From Gemmatimonadota bacterium (GTDB taxonomy: Bacteria > Latescibacterota > UBA2968 > UBA8231), in assembly GCA_026706165.1 (NCBI GenBank), contig JAPOZF010000245.1:1-13883 (forward strand): a stretch of DNA of 13,883 nucleotides, written 5' to 3'. How positions within the stretch are numbered: position 1 is the stretch's first letter; each line of letters starts with the position of its first letter. The position numbers were made by a program, and so were the translations under genes. The notes under the pieces were generated by a model that saw nothing but the letters and a program-made list of their open reading frames with translations, was not told the origin of the DNA and did no database searches. Below are positions 6,532-12,933 of the stretch, in pieces.

Positions 6532-6945
6532 ATGCTGCCGAAGTACATCCTGCCATTTATTGCCCTGACAATGTTGACTTTCGCCCTCGGCGCCTGCGAG
6601 GGTCCTATGGGTCCGGAGGGGCCCCGGGGAGCCCGGGGAGTTCAAGGAGAGAAAGGTGAACCCGGTTTCCCCGAGTACACCCTCATCGAAATCACTCTGG
6701 GATCCAGTTTCTACAATGATGAACTCGAGAGATACATAATTCGAGACGAACGCATAGGTCTCGAAACTGTGATCAATGTCTACTTCGTAAAGTTCTATCG
6801 CAACACGAGAACCCCTTACTATGAATCATTAAGTATGATCGACGACGACGTCCGGTACTGGGTCGATGAGGGAAGGCTGCATATATACGACCGGCGTGAA
6901 GAGTTGGCGGGCGAAACGATTGTCGTCCTGGTAACGGGGGACTGA
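6532..6945 (+). CDS. Small lipoprotein with collagen-like repeat
   Basis: A 137-residue protein. I place the start at 6532 because a strong ribosome site, GGAGGAG, lies 5 nt upstream and the signal peptide begins there; an in-frame ATG at 6481 is inside the leader and lacks these. A hydrophobic signal segment (about 5-19) ends in the lipobox LGAC, with C22 as the lipidated cysteine, so export and lipid anchoring are expected. Directly after it come seven Gly-X-Y triplets (G24 to P44, closed by G45), a short collagen-like stalk rich in proline and charged residues. Residues 46-137 form a tyrosine- and acid-rich domain, probably beta-structured, of unknown function. From about 6700 onward the gene is noticeably less GC-rich than its neighbours, which may reflect transfer. 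Bacterial collagen-like stalks usually project surface domains. No partner can be named. Confidence 0.8.
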   Translation: MLPKYILPFIALTMLTFALGACEGPMGPEGPRGARGVQGEKGEPGFPEYTLIEITLGSSFYNDELERYIIRDERIGLETVINVYFVKFYRNTRTPYYESLSMIDDDVRYWVDEGRLHIYDRREELAGETIVVLVTGD

Positions 6946-7015
6946 GAGCGGCTGACCCAACTCAGAAAACCGGTTCGCACCCATCGATCCCGAAGTAGTC
7001 CTTCTCCCCTCAGGC

Positions 7016-7047
7016 TGAGAGATCCGGGAGCGGCCGGCAATCTCTCA
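7016..7047. terminator. Hairpin between convergent genes
   Basis: TGAGAGAT (7016-7023) pairs with ATCTCTCA (7040-7047). An inner CCGG/CCGG pairing (7024-7027 with 7034-7037) leaves a 6-nt loop and a 2-nt bulge, giving 12 pairs. It lies between the stop codons of the lipoprotein and DUF5916-type genes and could work in both directions. There is no T-run on either strand, so it would be an atypical terminator. Confidence 0.4.
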
Positions 7048-7067
7048 AGCGGCGCTGTCCATCCCCT

Positions 7068-9464
7068 TCACAGGCGCAGCCAGTAGTTGACCTTGGCGAG
7101 CCAGATGTTGTCCCCGTCGTCGGTGAAACTGGAGGCCAGGTCGCCGGCGCCGAGGCCGGGGTCGTCGTCCAAAGCGCTGCGCGACTGCGCCCAGACGAGG
7201 AACAGGGTGCTCCCGGGGGCGTACTCCCAGCGGAATACGAGGTTGCTGCGCAGCGAGCGCCTCCTGAAGTCGGGGTTTGACCCATACTCCCCGTACGGGG
7301 AGAAGCGGTAGGATTTCGGGGCGGTCAGCTCCTTGATGGCGCCGTAGTCCCCGGCGGCGGCGAACGGCTGCATGTACAGCTGCAGGCTGGCGTCGGGCGA
7401 GAACAGCAGGTCGAAGCGGGTGGTCCACTCGAGCACCCTGCTTTCGAGCTCGCCGTAGATGAACCGGTCCGGGGCACCGTCCCCGTCTTCGTCGAGGTTG
7501 GCCAGCCACTGGCCGTTGTCCTCGTTCCAGCGGAACTCCGGCCCCATGCGAACGCTGAGGCGGTCGCCGGCACGCCAGCGGAGGTCCACCTCGAGACTGC
7601 GCCAGCGGCTGCCGGCGCTGTTTCCGGCCCAGGAGAAGTCCGCCTCGGCGATCAGGGTGCGCTGGTCGTCGGTTTCGACGTCGATCCAGAAGCTGTTGTC
7701 CCGCGGCCGCCGGATCGGCGGTCCGCCGCGGGTCCCGAGATCGTCGAACACCGGGAAACCGTGCGTATAGCCGCAGCCGAGCCACCAGTAGAAAGTGGTC
7801 TCGAGGAAGGTGTAAACGTCGACCTCCTTTTCCAGCTCCAGGCCGTCGTAGTTCCAGCGATACCCCCCGTTGAACCCGAGAAACCTGCGCCGCAGAATGC
7901 CTTTCGGCCGGTATCCCTGGAACTCGACCCAGGAGCCGAGCCGGTGGTAATCCGAGCGGCGTATGAAGCCGAGGTCGTTGGCCGAGAAGCGGGGGGAGAA
8001 GGTCGTATAGCTCAGGCCCCCTTCCAGTGCGCCGCCGCGCTTACCGAAGTTCCCCTGGAAGGCGGCTCCCTGGCCATCGTCGCGGGTGCGGCTCGAGGCG
8101 AGCTGGCCGCGCAGCTGCCACCTGTTGTCGCTCCAGTTGAGATTCCAGTCGGCCCCGCCGGCGTAGGCATTGCCGCCGCGGGAGCGGTTGACCGCGGTGA
8201 CGATGCCGCCGACGTGGGAGTTCCCGGCGAGCAGGTCCCGCTTCAGGCGCGCCACCCCGTAATGGGTTCGCGGCTCGACCAGGTGGCGGCGGGATCCGGA
8301 TTCTCCCGGGTCCCGCACGCGCGCCTCTTCCCCGGAGGTCAGGGCCTGCAGCAGTCCGAAGGTCGTGCCCCCGGAAGTGCGGCCGGTGACCTTGGACGCC
8401 TCGAGGATGGTCGTGAAGTCGGGCCGGTCGATCTCCTCGGCGCCGTCCGGGATCGGGAACCGGGAGGGTGGCCGGCCGATGCGGCGCGAGTAGAAGAGGT
8501 CGAACGGCGTGTCGAACACCTGTGCGTCCTTGCTGAAGAAGGGGCGCCGCTCCTCGTAGAAGGTCTCGAAGACGCCGAGGTTGAGCACCGCGGGGTCCGC
8601 CTCCACCTGGCCGAAGTCGGGGTTCGCGGTGCCGTGGAGGCTGATGTTCGAGGTCAGTCCGTAGCGGACGTCGGCCCCGAGGTTGCCGAGATATCCGCGC
8701 CCGTCCGGGTCGACGGATGTCGGCGGCGAGAAGATCGACCGCCCGACGAGGTGGGGCCGCACCTCGAGGGCGGTTTCCGGGGAGACGTCCCGGATGCCGC
8801 GCAGGTCCCCGAAGCGGGACACGAACCCCTCGTCCTGCACGCGGAGGGGGACCCAGAAAGAGTTCTCCTTCAGGCGCGACGTGTAGCGGTCGATCTGCAG
8901 GCCCCAGGTCGAGTCGGCCCCGGTGAAGCGGAAGTTGTGGAACGGGATGCGCACCTCCGCGGTCCAGCCCTGTTCGCCGACCCGCGTGTGCGATTCGAAC
9001 ACCCCGTCCCAGGTGTAGGTTTCCCGATCGTCGTTGAAATACACCCCGTCGATCACGGTACCGCCCGCGGTGATGAAGAAGGAGTAGGCGGTCTGGCGGT
9101 CGTGGTTGGAGTCGAGGGTGAGGTGAATCCAGTCCGTCTCCTTGATGATCCACTGATCGCGCCTGCCGAGGCGGGTGACGATCTCGTCCGGCTGCTCGTC
9201 GAAGCAGACCGCTCCCATGTACAGGGCTTCGTCGTCGTAGAGGAAGCGGACCTCGGTGCGCTGGGTCGCCGGGAGGCCCTCGTCCGGGAAGCGCTGCGTG
9301 AAGGAATCGATGACCGGGGCGGTCAGCCACGACGGTTCGTCGAGGAAGCCGTCGCAGCGGATGGGGCTGTCGGTCCGGACCGCCTCGGCGGTTGGCACGG
9401 AAGCGGAAGCCGCGGCGGGCAGGGCGGCGAAGGTGAAAAGGGGGATCAGGAATGCTGGAATCAT
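7068..9464 (-). CDS. Outer-membrane CBM9-like/DUF5916 family protein
   Basis: A 798-residue exported protein counted from the ATG at 9464. Residues 1-22 are a signal peptide, with a hydrophobic core followed by an AAASAS cleavage region. Residues about 30-195 form a CBM9-like beta-sandwich: IRCDGFLDEPSW near 35-46, VRFLYDDEALYMG at 72-84, and TAEVRIPF near 168-175. The rest, with alternating strands and many aromatic residues, reads as the DUF5916 beta-barrel region, including the family-typical FETFYEERRPFF. Proteins of this type are common in GC-rich environmental bacteria and are predicted outer-membrane barrels with an outward carbohydrate-binding-like domain. No reaction is established. 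In-frame starts also exist at 9485 (ATG, inside the duplicated start segment) and 9518 (GTG); the latter falls within the proposed -10 box and is unlikely. The protein ends in VNYWLRL, without the usual terminal aromatic residue. Confidence 0.85.
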   Translation of the reverse strand: MIPAFLIPLFTFAALPAAASASVPTAEAVRTDSPIRCDGFLDEPSWLTAPVIDSFTQRFPDEGLPATQRTEVRFLYDDEALYMGAVCFDEQPDEIVTRLGRRDQWIIKETDWIHLTLDSNHDRQTAYSFFITAGGTVIDGVYFNDDRETYTWDGVFESHTRVGEQGWTAEVRIPFHNFRFTGADSTWGLQIDRYTSRLKENSFWVPLRVQDEGFVSRFGDLRGIRDVSPETALEVRPHLVGRSIFSPPTSVDPDGRGYLGNLGADVRYGLTSNISLHGTANPDFGQVEADPAVLNLGVFETFYEERRPFFSKDAQVFDTPFDLFYSRRIGRPPSRFPIPDGAEEIDRPDFTTILEASKVTGRTSGGTTFGLLQALTSGEEARVRDPGESGSRRHLVEPRTHYGVARLKRDLLAGNSHVGGIVTAVNRSRGGNAYAGGADWNLNWSDNRWQLRGQLASSRTRDDGQGAAFQGNFGKRGGALEGGLSYTTFSPRFSANDLGFIRRSDYHRLGSWVEFQGYRPKGILRRRFLGFNGGYRWNYDGLELEKEVDVYTFLETTFYWWLGCGYTHGFPVFDDLGTRGGPPIRRPRDNSFWIDVETDDQRTLIAEADFSWAGNSAGSRWRSLEVDLRWRAGDRLSVRMGPEFRWNEDNGQWLANLDEDGDGAPDRFIYGELESRVLEWTTRFDLLFSPDASLQLYMQPFAAAGDYGAIKELTAPKSYRFSPYGEYGSNPDFRRRSLRSNLVFRWEYAPGSTLFLVWAQSRSALDDDPGLGAGDLASSFTDDGDNIWLAKVNYWLRL

Positions 9465-9500
9465 TGCATGCTCGCAGGTAATCATTGCATGCTCGCAGGT
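9459..9500. repeat. Perfect 21-bp tandem duplication at the DUF5916 gene start
   Basis: Positions 9459-9479 and 9480-9500 are identical. Each copy contains the minus-strand ATG and its upstream ribosome-binding region, so there are two in-frame starts (9464 and 9485) seven codons apart. Starting at the upstream one adds MITCEHA before the signal peptide. The repeat length is a multiple of three, so it does not break the frame. It looks like a recent slippage event. Confidence 0.9.
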
Positions 9501-9516
9501 GAAGTGGAATGAATCC

Positions 9517-9546
9517 ACGCTACGGGGGGTAGTGGAACAGTGTCAA
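9517..9546 (-). promoter_or_regulatory. Candidate promoter for the DUF5916-type gene
   Basis: On the minus strand a perfect TTGACA (9546-9541) is followed after 18 bp by TAGCGT (9522-9517), a poor -10 match (3/6). Transcription would start near 9510, about 25 nt before the first ATG (9485) and 46 nt before the second (9464). This argues against the GTG at 9518 as the start codon. Confidence 0.35.
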
Positions 9547-9627
9547 AAAACCTGGGCAGGGTGTGCCGCGCATTCCTGGTTCGGGACCGGAACCGGGCAC
9601 GGGTCGCTGATAGGACATCGGAAAGTT

Positions 9628-9649
9628 CGGGCCGCTTCGCCCGGTTTTT
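9628..9649 (+). terminator. Short hairpin with T-run upstream of the isomerase gene
   Basis: CGGGC (9628-9632) pairs with GCCCG (9639-9643) around a 6-nt loop, followed by G and five T residues (9645-9649). It has the form of a short intrinsic terminator on the plus strand. A TATATC segment (9652-9657) lies immediately downstream, so the hairpin may insulate an isomerase promoter there, or it may be an attenuator if transcription starts further upstream. Confidence 0.35.
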
Positions 9650-9793
9650 CGTATATCCTTGCGCGCGGGTTGTGCGTCGCGAGGGCAGGGGGGGAGACCG
9701 TTCGGGACGATTTCGCGTTTTCCCGAGACCCTGTCGTCAGGATCAACCGCGGCCGTTACGCAGTCCCCCGGGACCCGAATAGAAAGAGGACCC

Positions 9794-10543
9794 ATGCCGG
9801 CACCGATCGCCCTGCAGCTGTACACCCTGCGCGAGGCCGCGGCGAGGGATTTCGAAGCCGCGGTCCGCTCGGTCGCCGGGATCGGTTACCTCGGCGTCGA
9901 GCCGGCCGGCTTTCCAGGCACCACCCCGGAAGGCGCCAAGCGGCTGTTCGACGACCTCGGGCTCGAGGTCTGCAGCGCCCACCTCCCGCTTCCGGCAGGT
10001 GACGACCTGTCCGAGTCGCTGGAGACCGCCGAAGCCCTCGGCATCGAGCGCGTGATCTCCGGCCGCGGGCCGGATCAGTTCTCCTCCCTCGACCGCATAG
10101 CGGAGTCGTGCGACCTATTCAACGAGGCGGCCGCCAACTGCGCTGAGCGCGGTTACACCTTCGGCATCCACAACCACTGGTGGGAGTTCCTCGAGGTCGA
10201 GGGAGAGCCCGCGTACAGGCACCTGCTCCGAAAGCTCAGCCCCAAGGTCATCTTCCAGATCGACGCCTACTGGGTGCAGACAGCCGGCCTCGACCCTGCC
10301 CGGGTCATCGCCGAGCTCGGGTCCCGCGCCCCTCTCGTGCACCTGAAGGACGGCCCGTGCACCCGCGAGGACGACATGCTGCCGCTGGGGGAGGGAATCA
10401 CCGACGTCGACCGCATCGCCGCGGCCGGCGGCAGCGTCGAGTGGTGGATCGTCGAGCTCGACCGCTGCGCCACCGACATGACCGAGGCGGTGGCGAAGAG
10501 CCATGCCTTCCTGACCGGCGGGGGGTACGCCCGCGGCAGATAG
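9794..10543 (+). CDS. Sugar phosphate isomerase/epimerase-like TIM-barrel protein
   Basis: A 249-residue protein of the xylose-isomerase-like/AP-endonuclease-2 superfamily, which use a divalent metal to interconvert or epimerise sugars and polyols. Family features in order are QLYTLRE (8-14), a conserved SAHLPLP (61-67), the barrel motif GIHNHWWEF (124-132), FQIDAYW (154-160) with D157, VHLKDG (182-187), and WIVELD (218-223) with E221. The histidine, aspartate and glutamate at the ends of these strands are the expected metal and acid-base residues. The ATG at 9794 is preceded by AGAGGAC, a good ribosome site, and longer in-frame extensions have none. The length is a little below the usual 260-290 residues but the barrel appears complete. 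The specific substrate cannot be told. It precedes the DUF6785-like membrane protein gene by 166 bp on the same strand. Confidence 0.85.
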   Translation: MPAPIALQLYTLREAAARDFEAAVRSVAGIGYLGVEPAGFPGTTPEGAKRLFDDLGLEVCSAHLPLPAGDDLSESLETAEALGIERVISGRGPDQFSSLDRIAESCDLFNEAAANCAERGYTFGIHNHWWEFLEVEGEPAYRHLLRKLSPKVIFQIDAYWVQTAGLDPARVIAELGSRAPLVHLKDGPCTREDDMLPLGEGITDVDRIAAAGGSVEWWIVELDRCATDMTEAVAKSHAFLTGGGYARGR

Positions 10544-10656
10544 GGGGATGGGACTGCAACGGGTTGCCGCGGCTGTCGGGGAGAAGGGGGCGTCCCCGGC
10601 GTGAGGTTGCCCCCCGCCGGATTGTCGGGGCGCGTGAGCTCCCGGGGCTGGCGGTA

Positions 10657-10693
10657 ACCGCCTGCATCCGGGACGAGCCAGGCGGTCCCGGAT
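10657..10693 (+). promoter_or_regulatory. Two mutually exclusive hairpins upstream of the DUF6785-like gene
   Basis: ACCGCCTG (10657-10664) can pair with CAGGCGGT (10679-10686), an 8-bp stem with a 14-nt loop. ATCCGGGAC (10666-10674) can pair with GTCCCGGAT (10685-10693), a 9-bp stem with a 10-nt loop. The stems interlock and share two bases, and the connecting loops look too short for a pseudoknot, so they probably exclude each other. The second ends 16 nt before the GTG start at 10710. This is consistent with control of translation or with processing between the two genes, but is not proof of either. Confidence 0.4.
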
Positions 10694-10709
10694 CGAGGGC
10701 GGCTGCGAA

Positions 10710-12863
10710 GTGAGCGAGACTGAAACAACAGGCCGCGGAATGCCTGCCGGGTACCGGGAGCACCTGGCCAGTCGCGACCGCGCCTCCCTCCGGCTTCGGT
10801 CGGGAGACCTGACCTGGCGGGGATTCCTGGTCGGCGGTCTGCTCAGCTTCTTCCTCGCCACCGGCGCCCCGTACGCCAACATGGTGCTGACGGACTACGT
10901 GTCGGCCGACTTCGACACCCGGGGCGCCATCCTTCTCTTCTTCCTCCTGGTCGGGGGGCTGAACCTCCTTTTCAAGCTTGCCGGCCGCGGCATGGCCCAT
11001 GCCCTGGCTCTTGCCGCGGTCACCTCGGCGGGCTGGGTCTGGGCTTATCGGCCGTTGGAGGAGATCGATCCCTACTCACCCGGCTTCCTCTTCAACAGCC
11101 TGCTTGCGCTGGCCTCCCTGACCAACGTTCCGGCGGTGGCGCGGGGCCGCAGCCTCGCCCTCAATCGCTCGGAGCTGATCCTCGTGTACGCGATGATGCT
11201 TATCGTCTCCGCCCTCTGCACCATGGGGATGAGCGAGCAGCTGCCGGGGATGATCAACGCCATCTTCTACTACGCCTCGCCGGAGAACCAGTGGGCCGAG
11301 CGGCTGTTCCCCCTGATCGACAGGCGCATCGTCGTCGACGACGGCGCCGGCAACGTCCTGTTCTACGAGGGGGTGGGGGAAGGGGAGATCCCGTACGGCG
11401 CCTGGGTCGAGCCGATGCTCTGGTGGGCGGTCTTCCTGCTGGCCCTGTACGTGGCGATGGTTTCGGTCGTCGTGATCCTGCGGCGCCAGTGGATGGAGCG
11501 GGAACGGCTCGCCTATCCGGTGGTGCAGGTGGGGCTGGCGATGATCCGGGGAGAGCGGCAGGACCGCCTGGTCAACCGCTTCTTCAAGAGCCCCTCCATG
11601 TGGATAGGATGGTCGATTCCGATGTTCGTCGGCCTTCTCGCCGCCCTGCCGTCGTACGGAATCAACGTTCCCAGGCCGACCCTGACCTGGACCGCCTCCC
11701 TTTTGGGGGTGCAGGGCATCAACATGAAGGTCAACTTCGTCGTCCTGGGGTTTTCCTACCTGATCCACACCCACCTCGCTCTGGGAATCTGCGTCTTCCA
11801 CCTGGTGGCCAAGTGCGAGAAGGCCATTTTCCAGATCGCCGGAATCACCTCGCCCCAGACGATCGTCTTCGGGGTCGGCGGCTTTCCCCTGCTGGGGTAC
11901 CAGGGGACCGGGGCGCTGATCGCCATGGTCCTGGTCGGGCTGTGGGTGGGCCGCGAGCATCTCAAGGCGGTGGTGCTCAAGGCGGCAGGCCTGGCGCCGC
12001 ACGTCGACGACAGCGACGAGATCATGTCCTACCGCGGCGCCGTGGCCGGGGCCGCGGGCGGGGTTCTGGTGATGGTTGTCTGGCTCTGGATCATGGGCAC
12101 GCCGGCGTGGATCTCCCTGCTCTTCGTCGTCGCCGCGCTGCTGATCTTCATCGGCATTACCCGCATCGTGGTCGAGGCCGGGGTGGTCCAGCTGCGGGCG
12201 CCGATATGCGCCCCCGACCTGGTGATCCAGGGGATCGGCTCCAGCTTGGTCGGAACCACCGGGGTGTTGAACCTGTCCCTCTCCTACCTGTGGGCGGCCG
12301 ACGTCAGGGTTTTCGTCATGGGCACCTGCGCCAACGCCCTCAAGATGATCGAGGAGATGGACCCTCGCAGCCGGCGCCTGGTGTTCTGGGGGATCGTCCT
12401 GGCACTGCTTATCGGAGCCCTCGGCTCGCTGTGGATGATCTTCCACCTCACCTACAACTACGGCGGGGTGAACATGAACAGCTGGTTTTTCCACAGGGGG
12501 CCGGCCGTCGCCTACGAGAATGCGGTGCGCAACCTCGGGCCCCGGGGGGTGTACTGGCCGGGGGTTGGGTTCTTCGCCGGCGGGGGGGTGGCCATGGCGC
12601 TGATGATGCTCGCCCGCGCCCGCCTCTCCTGGTGGCCTGTGCATCCCATCGGGTTCCCCATAGGCGCCAACAGCATGACCGACTGGATCTGGTTCTCGGT
12701 GTTTCTCGCCTGGGCGGTAAAGGTGTGCGTGCTGCGCTTCGGAGGGGGGAGCGGCTACCGCCGCAGCCTGCCGTTCTTCCTCGGGATCCTCACCGGCGAG
12801 GTCACGAGCATGGGAGTGTGGCTCGTCGTCGACTACTTCACCGGAACCATCCTGAAGGCCTGA
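10710..12863 (+). CDS. DUF6785/DUF6784-like polytopic membrane protein
   Basis: A 717-residue integral membrane protein with about 14 predicted helices, from residue 38 to near 712. Segments match the large uncharacterised family often annotated DUF6785 with C-terminal DUF6784: LNRSELILVYAMML (151-164), a soluble loop with YASPENQWAERLFP (188-201), RRQWMERERLAYPVVQ (258-273), a conserved region around ITRIVVEAGV, and the C-terminal WWPVHPIGFPIG (641-652) followed by an YRRSLPFFLG helix. The topology recalls OPT-type transporters, so transport is plausible, but no substrate is known. The GTG at 10710 has only a weak ribosome site; an ATG at 10740 is an alternative start that would remove ten non-conserved residues. 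The family is frequently found beside carbohydrate-handling genes, and here it follows a sugar isomerase-like gene. The family assignment is from memory of motifs. Confidence 0.75.
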   Translation: MSETETTGRGMPAGYREHLASRDRASLRLRSGDLTWRGFLVGGLLSFFLATGAPYANMVLTDYVSADFDTRGAILLFFLLVGGLNLLFKLAGRGMAHALALAAVTSAGWVWAYRPLEEIDPYSPGFLFNSLLALASLTNVPAVARGRSLALNRSELILVYAMMLIVSALCTMGMSEQLPGMINAIFYYASPENQWAERLFPLIDRRIVVDDGAGNVLFYEGVGEGEIPYGAWVEPMLWWAVFLLALYVAMVSVVVILRRQWMERERLAYPVVQVGLAMIRGERQDRLVNRFFKSPSMWIGWSIPMFVGLLAALPSYGINVPRPTLTWTASLLGVQGINMKVNFVVLGFSYLIHTHLALGICVFHLVAKCEKAIFQIAGITSPQTIVFGVGGFPLLGYQGTGALIAMVLVGLWVGREHLKAVVLKAAGLAPHVDDSDEIMSYRGAVAGAAGGVLVMVVWLWIMGTPAWISLLFVVAALLIFIGITRIVVEAGVVQLRAPICAPDLVIQGIGSSLVGTTGVLNLSLSYLWAADVRVFVMGTCANALKMIEEMDPRSRRLVFWGIVLALLIGALGSLWMIFHLTYNYGGVNMNSWFFHRGPAVAYENAVRNLGPRGVYWPGVGFFAGGGVAMALMMLARARLSWWPVHPIGFPIGANSMTDWIWFSVFLAWAVKVCVLRFGGGSGYRRSLPFFLGILTGEVTSMGVWLVVDYFTGTILKA

Positions 12864-12902
12864 CTCTGCCCGCAAGGGACTGAGGGGACTCTGCCTGCAG
12901 GG
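12862..12902. repeat. Short imperfect direct repeat after the DUF6785-like gene
   Basis: GACTCTGCCCGCAAGGG (12862-12878) recurs as GACTCTGCCTGCAGGG (12887-12902), 25 bp apart. The first copy begins inside the stop codon of the membrane protein gene. Its function is unknown and it may be a small local duplication. Confidence 0.5.
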
Positions 12903-12924
12903 CCGAATCCGCCGGGAATCGGCC
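12901..12924. terminator. Hairpin between convergent genes
   Basis: GGCCGA and TCC pair with GGA and TCGGCC around a 4-nt GCCG loop, with one A-A mismatch (arms 12901-12910 and 12915-12924; nine pairs). It lies between the stop codons of the DUF6785-like gene and the edge gene. On the plus strand TCCCTT follows, a modest pyrimidine run. It is a possible bidirectional terminator. Confidence 0.45.
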
Positions 12925-12933
12925 TCCCTTGAA

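Larger units (their letters stand above)
9465..9793. other. Divergent intergenic region between DUF5916 and isomerase genes
   Basis: About 330 bp hold the start-site duplication, the proposed minus-strand promoter, the hairpin with T-run and a small inverted repeat GGTTC/GAACC (9578-9582 with 9590-9594) that could be an operator. I found no convincing -35/-10 pair for the isomerase gene. Longer open frames that cross this region toward the isomerase lack ribosome sites and are not supported. Confidence 0.4.

Noticed and set aside
7761..9512. Plus-strand open frame of 583 codons opposite the DUF5916-type gene
   Set aside because: Its composition is that of an antisense shadow and it shows no motif. 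The minus-strand frame has a signal peptide and family motifs.
10657..10693. H-type pseudoknot
   Set aside because: The two stems interlock as a pseudoknot would, but the loop needed to cross the first stem would have no free nucleotides, so alternative hairpins are more likely.
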